A program made the translations under genes and the position numbers. A stretch of DNA of 64,000 bases from Maricaulis sp034670125 (lineage in GTDB: Bacteria; Pseudomonadota; Alphaproteobacteria; Caulobacterales; Maricaulaceae): NCBI RefSeq assembly GCF_034670125.1, contig NZ_JAXMOC010000002.1:1-64000 (forward strand), given 5' to 3'. This document shows, one piece after another, positions 7,709-16,566 of the stretch; positions within the stretch are counted from its first letter, which is position 1, and each line of letters begins with the position of its first letter. The notes beneath the pieces were generated by a model. The model worked only from the letters and a program-made list of their open reading frames with translations, had not been told where the DNA came from and searched no databases.

Positions 7709-9247
7709 ATGACGCGCGCATATCATGAAGCAGGCCCCGTTGACCCGGCGGCCGCCCGACAGGCTGGCACCCCGCGAGGGGAGCTGGACCTGTTCGACGT
7801 GATCGCACTGGCGTGGTCCCAGAAAGGCTTCATCGCCTTGATTTTTGCGCTTATTTTCGCCGCGGGCGTGGGCGCGTCGCTGACCTTGCTGAAGCCGAGT
7901 TACACATCCGACACGCGTCTACTGGTGCTGCTCGATTCGAATCCCACGCCAACTGCGGCCGGGGTCGGTGATGCCTTCATGCTCGATCAGGTGATGCAGT
8001 CGGAGAGCGAGCTGCTCAGCTCCGAGGCGGTGCGACGCCTGGCGCTTGAGACGCTTGGCGCCGATGTCGTGCTGGGCGAGCAGGCCGGTCTCAATGCCGA
8101 CGGGTTGGCGCTGCGGGAGCTCCGGTCGAATTTCAACCTGTCGCGGGAGCCCAATTCCTCAGCCATCAATGCCAGCTTCAAATCGCCGTCGGCAGAGCGC
8201 TCTGCCTTGATCCTGAACACCATTGTCGACGCCTATCTGGCCTATCGCGAACAGGTCCTGTTCGAGACCGGCATCACCGGGCTGGAGGTTCGACGGGCCC
8301 AGGCCAACGAGGCTGTCGCGGCGGCCCGGGCCGAGTTGGACGCTTTTCTGCGGGCGAACGACCTTGCCAATTTCGAGGCCGAGCAACTGACTGCGGACAA
8401 CCTGGTCGGTAATCTGTCCGAACGTGTGGCTCAGGCCCGGGCCGAGCGCGATTCGGCGATGGCCGGAGCGGCCGCGCTGCGTGAGCGCTTGTTGCAGATC
8501 CCTGAAAGTATCGAGCTCTATGTCGAGAATGGTGTTTCCGGCGTGTTGCTGGATCGCCGCGCCGAGAGGGCCAGCCTGTTGTCGCGGTATCAGCCCGCAG
8601 CACCGGCCGTGCAGGCTGTCGAGCGCGAGATCGAAGCCATTGAGCAATTCATCCAGTCGGGCGCGACCGAAGGCGAGGGGCAGCGCCGCACCGGTGCCAA
8701 TCCGGTCCGGCAGGCCCTGGAATCAGAGCTGGCAACCCGGGAGGCGAATGCCGAGGCGCAGGCCTCGCTTGCGATCGCGCTGGAAGGCCAGGCGCGCAGC
8801 AACCGCACGCTGGTGTCCCGCCTGCGTCAGCTGGAACCCGAATACACCCGGCTGGCCCAGAATATCACCGCTGCTGAAGAGGCCGCTGGCGCTGTCGCCG
8901 CCCTGGAAGCGACCGCCTCGGCCCGCCGCTCGCCGAGCTTGGGCGCCGCCGACGCGGTACGCCTGATCGACCGGGCAGCGCCGCCGATGGAAGGCAGTTC
9001 GATGAAGAAGCTGGGGCTGATCGGCTCGTTTGTCGCGGCGGCAGGCATTGCGCTCTTCCTCGGCCTGATGCGCGGCTATTGGCTGACCTATGTCCGGGCT
9101 GTTGCCCTGCCACGGCCGCGACCGATGGCTCCGGTCAATGCGGTCGCTCCCGCCGAGCCGGTTCGGGGTCCGAACCAACCGGTCGCCGCCAACGACCCAT
9201 TCGGTGGTTTGCCGATCCTGGCCCATGTCACGGACCGGTCAATGTAA
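7709..9247 (+). CDS. hfsA: polysaccharide co-polymerase / chain-length determinant, Wzc/HfsA-like
   Basis: Inner-membrane protein linking polymerisation to export. It has 512 residues: a Wzz-type N-terminal domain with a membrane helix at about 37-58, a long periplasmic coiled-coil region rich in Ala/Glu/Arg (about 180-410), and a second membrane helix at about 433-455, then a short cytoplasmic tail. The kinase domain found fused in Wzc is absent here and is represented by the next gene. Gene order hfsD-A-B-C is that of the Caulobacter crescentus holdfast locus, where HfsA, HfsB and HfsD form the export machinery. Confidence 0.88.
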   Translation: MTRAYHEAGPVDPAAARQAGTPRGELDLFDVIALAWSQKGFIALIFALIFAAGVGASLTLLKPSYTSDTRLLVLLDSNPTPTAAGVGDAFMLDQVMQSESELLSSEAVRRLALETLGADVVLGEQAGLNADGLALRELRSNFNLSREPNSSAINASFKSPSAERSALILNTIVDAYLAYREQVLFETGITGLEVRRAQANEAVAAARAELDAFLRANDLANFEAEQLTADNLVGNLSERVAQARAERDSAMAGAAALRERLLQIPESIELYVENGVSGVLLDRRAERASLLSRYQPAAPAVQAVEREIEAIEQFIQSGATEGEGQRRTGANPVRQALESELATREANAEAQASLAIALEGQARSNRTLVSRLRQLEPEYTRLAQNITAAEEAAGAVAALEATASARRSPSLGAADAVRLIDRAAPPMEGSSMKKLGLIGSFVAAAGIALFLGLMRGYWLTYVRAVALPRPRPMAPVNAVAPAEPVRGPNQPVAANDPFGGLPILAHVTDRSM

Positions 9248-9314
9248 GCGCGGCGTTAACCTCGTTTCTTGCATCTTCAGGGCTGAACCGAATCGTTGTG
9301 GCCGACCCTGTCCC

Positions 9315-9950
9315 ATGAACCTTACTGCTGACCTTTCCCAGCTGATCGACGAACTCGAACCGATTGCCCGTCCGGGCGGTCAGGGACGTGTGTTGATGGT
9401 CATGGGCGCCAGCCGCGGCGCTGGCGCGTCGACCGTGGCCCGGGAGCTGGCCCGTCTGGCCGCCCGCCGTTCGACCCGCGGGGTCTGGCTGTTCGACCTC
9501 GACTTCAACACCAATGCCCAGGCCGAGGCGGCGCGGGTGCAGGGGCAGGCCTTCGATGCCGGATTCGGTCGGGACCCGTTCTGGTCGCTGACCACGCAGG
9601 ACGGTGCGAAGGCTCGAATCATCGCCCGCCAGTCGGTGGTGCCCAATCTTTATGTCACGCAATTGCAGGCCCGGGCCGGGGCGGTCCGCCAGGCCGGACT
9701 GCGCGCCGCCCCGGACTATTGGTCCGCGGTTCGCGGCGCGATCGATCTCGCCATAATCGATGCACCCGGAAATTCGCGGGCACCGCTGTCTTTGGCGGCC
9801 GACGCTGACGGGGTGATCCTGGTCGCCGATTCCCGACTGAGCCGCGTCGATGGCATCCAGGCCAGGCGCGCGGCCATAGAGGCCCGCGGCGGCGTGGTCG
9901 CCGGCCTGATCCTGAACCGGATGCGGAGCGACAGCCGGAGCGCGGCATGA
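9315..9950 (+). CDS. hfsB: HfsB-like partner of the Wzc homologue (degenerate BY-kinase/ParA fold)
   Basis: The 211-residue product resembles the cytoplasmic ATPase domain of Wzc/CpsD proteins: a P-loop region GASRGAGAST (about residues 30-39), a Walker A'-like VWLFDLDFN, and LAIIDAPG as Walker B. The P-loop lysine is replaced by Ala (GAGAST where GxGKST is expected), and the C-terminus (RSDSRSAA) has no tyrosine cluster. It is therefore unlikely to be an active tyrosine autokinase and may be structural. The start at 9315 fits gene spacing; the open frame further upstream overlaps hfsA. Its stop overlaps the next start (ATGA). Confidence 0.8.
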   Translation: MNLTADLSQLIDELEPIARPGGQGRVLMVMGASRGAGASTVARELARLAARRSTRGVWLFDLDFNTNAQAEAARVQGQAFDAGFGRDPFWSLTTQDGAKARIIARQSVVPNLYVTQLQARAGAVRQAGLRAAPDYWSAVRGAIDLAIIDAPGNSRAPLSLAADADGVILVADSRLSRVDGIQARRAAIEARGGVVAGLILNRMRSDSRSAA

Positions 9951-11209
9951 GCCTCGCTGCGCATCATGATCCCGCCTTGCTCGCCGCCTGGCGCCGCGCA
10001 CCGGCACTTCCTTTTACCGGATCGATCGAGGGCGGGCTGACGCTGCTCTGCCTGTTCCTGTTCTCGCAAGGCCTGATCGGCCCGCTCTTCGCCGACCCGG
10101 CTGACCCGGACAGCTCGATCGTCCTTCGGCTTGTCTGGCTGCCGGTTTACGCTGTCACGCTGGTGCTGGCCGTGACGCGTCCGGGCGCGATGATGCGGAC
10201 GCTGACCGGCAATTGGTTGATGATGGCGCTTGTCCTGCTGACCGCTGTCTCTGTCATCTGGTCGATCGCACCGGACACGACCCTTCGCCGCTCCTTCGCC
10301 CTGATCATGACGACGCTGTTCGGCTTCTGGATGGCGGCCCGCTGGTCCTGGCGGGCGTTGATCCTGCTGACCGCAACGACGTTTGTCGGCCTGGGCGTCC
10401 TGTCGACGCTGATGGCGCTGGGCCTGCCGTCCCTGGGTGTTGACCACGAAGTTCACGCCGGTGCCTGGAAGGGCGTGTGGTGGGAGAAAAACACGCTGGG
10501 CGCCATGATGGCCTGGGGTGCGGTTGCATGCTTTGCGGCGCTGCACGTCGATCCTCGACGGCGCTGGATCTGGATGGGCGGTGCCATTCTGTGCTGCGCC
10601 CTGGTCCTGTTGTCGACGTCCAAGACCGCACTGCTCGCACTCCTGCTGGGGACCGGTGGGGCAATCGGAATCGCGCTGTGCCGGCGCGGCTTCGGGTTTG
10701 CCAGCCTGATGCTGTTCCTCGGTCTGACCGGAGCGGCGGGCGGTGCCTTGGTCCTGTTGATTGCCCCGGTCGAATTCCTCGAACTCCTGGGCCGCGATGC
10801 CACCCTGACCGGCCGGACCGATATCTGGGCCATCCTGGCCCGCCAGGCCGCGGAAGTTCCGTGGACCGGCTACGGCTATATGGCGTTCTGGGCGGATGAG
10901 ACCGGCCCCGTTTACTGGGTCCGTCAAGGCACCGACTGGCCGGTCCCGACCGCGCACAATGGCTGGATAGAAACAGCGCTGGCCATCGGACTGCCGGGTG
11001 TTGTGCTGATGATGCTGGTCTTCGGGCGGGCCATGGTGCGGTCCATCGGACGCCTGTTCCGGGGGCCGGAAACCTATTGGACACTGACCTTCCTCGCCAT
11101 GCTGGGCCTGGTCAGTGTTTCTGAATCCAACTTCCTGCAACAAAATTCGATCAGTTGGGTCCTGCTGGTCGCAACCGCGGCCAAGCTGGCGGATCGCCGG
11201 GCCGAATGA
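9947..11209 (+). CDS. hfsC: O-antigen ligase/polymerase family protein, Wzy/HfsC-like
   Basis: Integral inner-membrane protein of 420 residues with about 10-12 helices and a periplasmic loop typical of Wzy_C proteins, including GRTDIW, GYGYMAFW and HNGWIETALAIG. It would polymerise repeat units on the periplasmic side. Translation is coupled to hfsB by a 4-base overlap. In C. crescentus, HfsC is one of two redundant holdfast polymerases, the other being HfsI. A second Wzy is not visible in this window. Confidence 0.85.
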   Translation: MSLAAHHDPALLAAWRRAPALPFTGSIEGGLTLLCLFLFSQGLIGPLFADPADPDSSIVLRLVWLPVYAVTLVLAVTRPGAMMRTLTGNWLMMALVLLTAVSVIWSIAPDTTLRRSFALIMTTLFGFWMAARWSWRALILLTATTFVGLGVLSTLMALGLPSLGVDHEVHAGAWKGVWWEKNTLGAMMAWGAVACFAALHVDPRRRWIWMGGAILCCALVLLSTSKTALLALLLGTGGAIGIALCRRGFGFASLMLFLGLTGAAGGALVLLIAPVEFLELLGRDATLTGRTDIWAILARQAAEVPWTGYGYMAFWADETGPVYWVRQGTDWPVPTAHNGWIETALAIGLPGVVLMMLVFGRAMVRSIGRLFRGPETYWTLTFLAMLGLVSVSESNFLQQNSISWVLLVATAAKLADRRAE

Positions 11210-11268
11210 GACCTGGAATGACGGTCGTCAGGGCCGACGAATCGTTCGATCCGGGCGCCGGGCCCGAC

Positions 11269-12189
11269 TTAGTCGGCCGGTGCAGCCTCACCGTAGAAAT
11301 GCGGTTCGAAAGCCTCGATCCAGAACAGTTTGCCGGCACCTTGAACCGCCCGGTCGAGCCATCCGGCCGCCGAGCCTGAGCCGGCCAGGGCGGTTACGGC
11401 AGCCGCGGCGCCAAACGCGATCATCTGACCGAGACCAATCGCCATCCAGAAGGCGACCATTGCCGTGCGGCGGGGTCTTGCATGGGCGGCGGCCTGGGTT
11501 GCGCCCTGTCCGAAGGCGAAGCTGCGGGCGAGCAGATAGCGCCAGCGGGTGCGGCCGGCATCGACCGTCTCGACGGCGTGGGCCCGGGCGGACCAGCCAA
11601 AGACCGCGCCCTGACGCGCGAGTTCGGCAAAGAACAGGTCATCCTCGCCGCCGCTCACATTCATGCGCGGGTCAAAGGGCGATTCCGGCAGGGTGAATGC
11701 CTGTCGGTCGACCAGCGAGTTGCCACAGCCGAACGGGTCGTCGAGCCGTTCGTCTTCCGCGCTTCCGGGGCGTGAGTAAAGCCGGTGGGCGAGGGCTCCG
11801 CGCAGGCCCTTTGCCGCGTCAAGCGCCTCGCCGCGCAGGGGGCCGAATACCACAGTCGCGGACAGCGTTTCGGCACTGTGCAGGAGCGCCTCGAGCCAAC
11901 CGGCCGACGCGATCTCGTCATCGTCGAGGAAGGCAATGAAGCGGCCTGATGCAGCGGCCCATCCCGCATTGCGGGCATTGGCAACGCCCGGCCGTTCGGC
12001 GTGAACGTAGACAACCGGGCACCGGGCCACAGCCTCGGCATTGGCAACGCCGTTGCGGGCTGATCCGGCTGGATCATTGTCGACCACGATGATTTCATCC
12101 GGTTGGCGGCTCTGGGCCATCAGACTGGCGAGCGCGGCCCGCAATCCGTCTGGTCGGCGGTAGGTCGGCAGGATGACGGAAACGCTCAT
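11269..12189 (-). CDS. family 2 glycosyltransferase with C-terminal membrane helices
   Basis: The 306-residue product has a GT-A fold: VSVILPTYRRPDGLR at the N-terminus, FLDDDEIAS as the DxD motif, and GGEDDLFFAEL as the acceptor/catalytic acidic motif. It ends with hydrophobic helices (about 230-275). It is the last gene of the minus-strand hfsF-G-H operon, and its start overlaps the deacetylase stop by 4 bases. It would add one sugar of the holdfast repeat unit. C. crescentus has additional transferases (HfsJ, HfsL) elsewhere, so this may be the functional counterpart of one of them, but I cannot assign which. Confidence 0.82.
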   Translation of the reverse strand: MSVSVILPTYRRPDGLRAALASLMAQSRQPDEIIVVDNDPAGSARNGVANAEAVARCPVVYVHAERPGVANARNAGWAAASGRFIAFLDDDEIASAGWLEALLHSAETLSATVVFGPLRGEALDAAKGLRGALAHRLYSRPGSAEDERLDDPFGCGNSLVDRQAFTLPESPFDPRMNVSGGEDDLFFAELARQGAVFGWSARAHAVETVDAGRTRWRYLLARSFAFGQGATQAAAHARPRRTAMVAFWMAIGLGQMIAFGAAAAVTALAGSGSAAGWLDRAVQGAGKLFWIEAFEPHFYGEAAPAD

Positions 12190-12953
12190 TGGGCCTCCTC
12201 CATCTGACGCACAGCCTCGCGCATTGTGAGGACTTCAGCACCGCTGTCGGCAACAGCCTGGCAGACCCGTTCCAGCTGGCCGGGTGTACATCCCCATTGG
12301 GTGGGGTTTTCCTGGACGTCATGGGCATAAAAGGTCAGCCAGCCCGTGTGCCGGGACAGGGTGGCCGCGGCCTCGATGGCCCGCTCAATGCCGGCGTCCC
12401 CGCCGTCAATCGGAACAGAGCGCAGAAGGTTGCGGTCGGCGCCGCCCCGATTGATGTCGGCATGGACCCCGCGCAGGTTGGTAAAGCGTTCCGACAGCGC
12501 CCGTTTGGTGGCCGGCGTGGCCTCGCCATAGGGGAAGGCGAAACTGTCGATCCCGGCCTCCAGACCCATCGCCCGCAGGGCACGTTCATTGCGTTCGATA
12601 TCAGCCAGGAAATCGGCTGTGCGGACCTGGCTGGCATCGAGGTGGTTATAGGTATGGCAGGCGATTTCATGGCCGGCAGCGGTCAGGCGTTGCAGGTCGC
12701 CGCAATCGAACATCGCACCGTGATGCGTTGTCCCGCCCGCATAACCGGCCGAGGCGTAATAGGTGCCACGCCAGCCGTGACGCTCGAGGATCCGGGCGCC
12801 GATGCCGGCGGCCGACTTGGGGAAGTCGTCAAAGGTGATCGACACGATCGCGCGGTCGGACGGAAGGTTCAGCGGCTGACGGGCCGCGAACCGTGCCCAG
12901 CGTCGGTTGAGTCCGGCGATCAGGCCGGAAGCGGGAATGTAGGGTGCATTCAT
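12186..12953 (-). CDS. hfsH: polysaccharide deacetylase, HfsH-like
   Basis: Carbohydrate esterase (NodB-like fold) expected to remove N-acetyl groups from holdfast amino sugars. The 255-residue protein has motif 1 as SITFDDFPKS (general base Asp plus metal Asp) and the metal-binding H-x3-H in HTYNHLDAS, with a later TFYAHD motif. In Caulobacter, HfsH activity controls cohesion and adhesion of the holdfast. I chose the ATG at 12953 because it forms a TGATG junction with the upstream transferase stop; the longer frame runs into that gene. Confidence 0.87.
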   Translation of the reverse strand: MNAPYIPASGLIAGLNRRWARFAARQPLNLPSDRAIVSITFDDFPKSAAGIGARILERHGWRGTYYASAGYAGGTTHHGAMFDCGDLQRLTAAGHEIACHTYNHLDASQVRTADFLADIERNERALRAMGLEAGIDSFAFPYGEATPATKRALSERFTNLRGVHADINRGGADRNLLRSVPIDGGDAGIERAIEAAATLSRHTGWLTFYAHDVQENPTQWGCTPGQLERVCQAVADSGAEVLTMREAVRQMEEAQ

Positions 12954-13900
12954 CAAATCACCTCCGATGCCCAGCTGGCACGCCAGAGCTTGAGGGCCAG
13001 CGCACGCACACGCAGCGGCAGCGCTGAATGGGTCGACGCCAGCGACCACAAGCCCCGCAAGCGGTGCTGACCCGGCAGAGCCTTGAGCAGGCGCGCGGCG
13101 CGGGCCCCGGGCAGGTCAGCCAATTCTGGATGACGGGCGAGCAAACGTTTGTAGTTGGCAGCGCCGGCCCGGAATTTCTCGAGCAGGACATCAGCCGTCT
13201 GCAATCCGCCATGGCGGGCCGGGTTGTCGATATGGAGCAAGTTGAAGTCGCCGGCGGCGCTGACCGCCCAGTCGACATCCTCCCATCCCCAGCCGGTGAA
13301 CTGGTCGTCATAAGGGCAGGCTTGCATGACAGCAGCACGGACCAGCAGGTTTGACGAGCAGAATGCCGTCGGACCGGTCTCGTTGCGGGTGGCGGCGTCG
13401 TGCTGATCGCTGGCACGTGACAAAACCGCGTGCAGGCTGAGGTCCGGGTCGGTCGGCCAATCGGTCTCGTAGCCTCCGAACACAGCGTCGCATGTATCGG
13501 CGGCCATCACCTCCCGGTAGCGCGACAGGAAGTGCGCGTCGGGCGGGGTCATGTCGGCGTCCAGATACAGCACCCAGCTGCCATGGGCTTGTTCTGCCAA
13601 AAGGTTTCGCCCGGCGGCCCGGCCGCGATTGCGGGCACTGGTGAGCAATCGGACCGGCACGTCGCTGGCGTCGATAATCGCGCAGATCTGACGGTTCAGC
13701 TCGGCATCAGGCTCGCCGTCATCATAGAGGACCAGCTCCACGTCAGCACAGGGGCGCATCAAGGGTGCAAGGGCCTTGATCAAGGGCGTCGCGTCGTCCC
13801 GGTAGAACGGAACAAGGATAGACAGCGCGACCGCCTTGGCACTTGCCTTCGCGGCCGCATTCGCATGCTCGCGGATCGGGATCTCGGTCATCGCGTTCAT
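12953..13900 (-). CDS. hfsG: family 2 glycosyltransferase, HfsG-like
   Basis: Cytoplasmic GT2 transferase of 315 residues. LSILVPFYRDD marks the nucleotide-binding strand, LDADMTPPD the DxD motif and FTGWGWEDVDW the conserved ED region of GT2 enzymes. It lies between the flippase (2-base gap) and the deacetylase (1-base stop/start overlap), matching the hfsF-G-H order of Caulobacter, so it is probably HfsG. The start MNAMTEI at 13900 follows the flippase stop directly; the earlier in-frame start would overlap the flippase by 75 bases. Confidence 0.84.
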   Translation of the reverse strand: MNAMTEIPIREHANAAAKASAKAVALSILVPFYRDDATPLIKALAPLMRPCADVELVLYDDGEPDAELNRQICAIIDASDVPVRLLTSARNRGRAAGRNLLAEQAHGSWVLYLDADMTPPDAHFLSRYREVMAADTCDAVFGGYETDWPTDPDLSLHAVLSRASDQHDAATRNETGPTAFCSSNLLVRAAVMQACPYDDQFTGWGWEDVDWAVSAAGDFNLLHIDNPARHGGLQTADVLLEKFRAGAANYKRLLARHPELADLPGARAARLLKALPGQHRLRGLWSLASTHSALPLRVRALALKLWRASWASEVI

Positions 13901-13902
13901 CG

Positions 13903-15354
13903 TTACGCCCCCGCCGGTCTGAACAGGAGGCGGGCATCGCGCAACCAGCTCCGGCACCCAGCAATATCCAGGCAATAGGCTGAAATCACGTAAACAAGTC
14001 CGCCGCTTCCGGCTTGCAGGATAAGGTCGAGCCAGCTTGTGCCGCTGGCCGGCAGGGCGAAGACGGCGGCGGCCATGATCGCGGTTGCGGCGCCGGCCTT
14101 GATCCAGTCGCTCCAGGGCAAGGGCAGGATGAAGTAGCGTCGGCCGAGCAAGGCGCAGGCGGTCAGTGCCAGGGCATAGGCAATCACGGTCGCCATGGCG
14201 GCGCCGGCGATGCCGAAGGCCGGGATGAGCGGCAGGTTCAGGCCGAGATTGAGAGCGGCCGACGCGGCCATCACCATGGCCATCACACCGGTTCGCCGCA
14301 TCAGCGTGAACGCCTCGTGGAAATAGTAGGTCATCATGCCCTTCATCAGGCCCGACAGGGCGATCCAGGGCAGGATGGCAGCCGCTTCCGCGCGGACCGA
14401 CTCGCCGATGATCAGGGTTGTCAGGGGCCCCGCGACCAATGCCAGTCCGGCAGCAGCGGGAAAGGCGATCAGGCCCATCAGTGCAGCGGCTCTGCCAGCC
14501 ATGGCCTGCGCCGCAGCGACCCCGTCTTTCTCGAAAGCCTTGATGGTCAGGGGCCAGACCGCGGCTCCGAACCAGATGAAGATGACGTCCAGTAACCGGT
14601 CGGCCAGCCCATAGCCGGCAGCATACATGCCGACCGCGCCCTGGCTGATCAGGGCCGCGATTAGAAAGCGGTCGCCGACCGAGAGCAGGTGCTCGAATAT
14701 CAGCGACATGGACACCGGGGCGCCATAGCGGGCAAAGCTGGCGGCCCGCGCCTTTTGGCGCCGCCCGTTGGCGGCCCGGCGCAGCATCACCGGCAGGTCA
14801 AAGGCCAGCATCACGAGGGCGGCGACGGCGGTCCCCATGAACACGCCGGCGGCGCCGAGGTCTGTTGTCAGGATAACGCCGATGCCAACCATGAAGCCGA
14901 TCATGAGGTAGCTGGCTTCCAGCGCGGAATACCGTCCGACATCGCCGCCGGCCCGGTGGGTCTCCATGCCGATCTGGAGCAGCGCCCGCAGCAGCAAGGA
15001 AATCACCGCGAAGCTGAGCGCGGCTTGCAGCTTGGCGTCGAGTGGCAATATGTGCACACCCAGCACAAGCAAGGCGCCGGCCCCGGCTGCGATGACCAGA
15101 TACAGGCCATAGGCAGTCGCCAGGTGGTCACGCAGTCGGCCACGCTGTTCGGCCCGGGCGTGGAAACGCGCGACCGCGGCCTCCAGCCAGGTGAATGTCA
15201 CAATATGGATCAGGGAAAGCGTAGCGATGGCAATGGCATACCGGCCATACTCGTCGGCCGGCATGATGCGGGTGAAGACGGCGACACCGCCAAATCCGAC
15301 CAGGACCTGTGCCAGTTGTACGGGCAGATAGCCCAAGAGGTGTCGTCCAAGCAT
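13903..15354 (-). CDS. hfsF: oligosaccharide flippase, Wzx/HfsF-like
   Basis: Integral membrane protein with about 12-14 helices over 483 residues, of the MOP/polysaccharide-synthase superfamily. It would move undecaprenyl-linked repeat units to the periplasm. The N-terminus GRHLLGYLPVQLAQVLVG and the early TRIMPADEYGRYAIA segment are typical of Wzx proteins. Start ATG 15354 is favoured over the in-frame one 12 codons upstream because GGAG lies 6 bases before it. First gene of the minus-strand operon F-G-H-GT; its promoter should lie in the 132 bases shared with the divergent acyltransferase. Confidence 0.86.
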   Translation of the reverse strand: MLGRHLLGYLPVQLAQVLVGFGGVAVFTRIMPADEYGRYAIAIATLSLIHIVTFTWLEAAVARFHARAEQRGRLRDHLATAYGLYLVIAAGAGALLVLGVHILPLDAKLQAALSFAVISLLLRALLQIGMETHRAGGDVGRYSALEASYLMIGFMVGIGVILTTDLGAAGVFMGTAVAALVMLAFDLPVMLRRAANGRRQKARAASFARYGAPVSMSLIFEHLLSVGDRFLIAALISQGAVGMYAAGYGLADRLLDVIFIWFGAAVWPLTIKAFEKDGVAAAQAMAGRAAALMGLIAFPAAAGLALVAGPLTTLIIGESVRAEAAAILPWIALSGLMKGMMTYYFHEAFTLMRRTGVMAMVMAASAALNLGLNLPLIPAFGIAGAAMATVIAYALALTACALLGRRYFILPLPWSDWIKAGAATAIMAAAVFALPASGTSWLDLILQAGSGGLVYVISAYCLDIAGCRSWLRDARLLFRPAGA

Positions 15355-15486
15355 GAAACGCTCCGTTCGCCTGACAGGGGAAGCTTGCAAGAGTGGTGCC
15401 GCTTCGTGGGCGAGGAGGTTTTCGTAAACGGCCTGCTAAGGCGTTGGGTCTAATCTTGGAATTCTGACGGGGAAACGGTCCGGGCG

Positions 15487-16566
15487 ATGCAGGTCGATCT
15501 ACGCAAACCGAGTGAACTGACCGACATCGAGCGTGGTGCCTGGAGAGCGTTCCTGGCGGCCGAGCCGACGCTAGCCAGCCCGTACTTTGCGCTTGAGTTC
15601 GCGGAATGTTGCGAGGAGGCGCGGGACGATACCCGGGTGCTGGTGGTGCGTGAGGCCGGCGTTGTTACCGGTTTTCTGCCCTTCCAGGCGGGCAAGTTTG
15701 GCTTTGCTCGCCCATTGGCCGGTCCGCTGGGCGATGTTCACGGTGTAATTGCGCCGCGGTCGACATCAGCCGACCCGGCACGCTGGCTGGCGCTGGCACG
15801 GGTACCGGTCTTCGAATATCGCAACGCCCTGGCCAGCCAGTCGGGTTTCGCCCGGGCCGGCGGCGTGCCGGACGGGTCATGGATCATCGATGTCGAGGAT
15901 GGTTTCGAGGCCTGGCAGGCAGCCCGAAAGTCGATCAACCCCAAGGCCATGCGCAACATCGCGACCCGATCGCGGCGCCTGAATGAGGTCGATGGCGGCT
16001 ATTCCTTCACGATGGCCGACTATCGGCCCGAAGTCTTCGAGACCATGGTTCGTCTCAAGCGCGACCAGTACCGGCGCACCGGCGTGTTCGATGTATTCTC
16101 GGTCGGCTGGACGGGTCGATTGCTCAAGGCGATCCTGCGACGCCAGAGCGATCAGTTCTCCGGCGTGTCCTCCAGCCTGTCGGTGGGCGGCGAGATCGTG
16201 GCTGTCCATGTCGGCATGGCGAGTGACCGGATGTGTCATTACTGGTTCCCGGCCTATGAACCCGATCACAGTCGCCTCAGTCCGGGCGTCCTGCTGCTGG
16301 TGGAGATGGCGCGTACGGCCTGTGCGCTCGGCCATCTCGGCGTAGAGCTGGGCACCGGGGATTACGGTTTCAAGAAAGATCTGGCGACCAGCCAGACCGG
16401 GCTGGTGAGCGGGCGGTTCACGACAGACAGCATTCGGGGCGGCCTTGTCCGCGGGGCCCAACGCCTGTCCAGCGCCTGCACCGAGGCACCGATCGGCCCG
16501 GCCCGTCATTGGCCGGCCAAGGGATTGCGCAAGCTGGGCCGGGTGACCGGCTTCATGGCGGTATGA
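15487..16566 (+). CDS. hfsK: GNAT-fold acyltransferase of the CelD/BcsL (FemAB) type, HfsK-like
   Basis: The 359-residue cytoplasmic protein has the double GNAT arrangement of the CelD/BcsL group: VLVVREAGVVTGFLPF in the N-half, then the acetyltransferase_6 core with KRDQYRRTGVFDVF, ALSVGG-type strands (SLSVGGEIVAVHVGM) and LGTGDYGFKKDL near the end. In C. crescentus HfsK is a putative N-acyltransferase needed for cohesive holdfast, encoded away from the main locus; here a similar gene is inside it. Its stop overlaps the start of the next gene (ATGA). The substrate is inferred. Confidence 0.78.
   Translation: MQVDLRKPSELTDIERGAWRAFLAAEPTLASPYFALEFAECCEEARDDTRVLVVREAGVVTGFLPFQAGKFGFARPLAGPLGDVHGVIAPRSTSADPARWLALARVPVFEYRNALASQSGFARAGGVPDGSWIIDVEDGFEAWQAARKSINPKAMRNIATRSRRLNEVDGGYSFTMADYRPEVFETMVRLKRDQYRRTGVFDVFSVGWTGRLLKAILRRQSDQFSGVSSSLSVGGEIVAVHVGMASDRMCHYWFPAYEPDHSRLSPGVLLLVEMARTACALGHLGVELGTGDYGFKKDLATSQTGLVSGRFTTDSIRGGLVRGAQRLSSACTEAPIGPARHWPAKGLRKLGRVTGFMAV

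Noticed and set aside
9716..11143. 475-codon minus-strand open frame opposite hfsC
   Set aside because: Shadow of the polymerase gene; composition is Gln/Arg/Gly-rich without domain.
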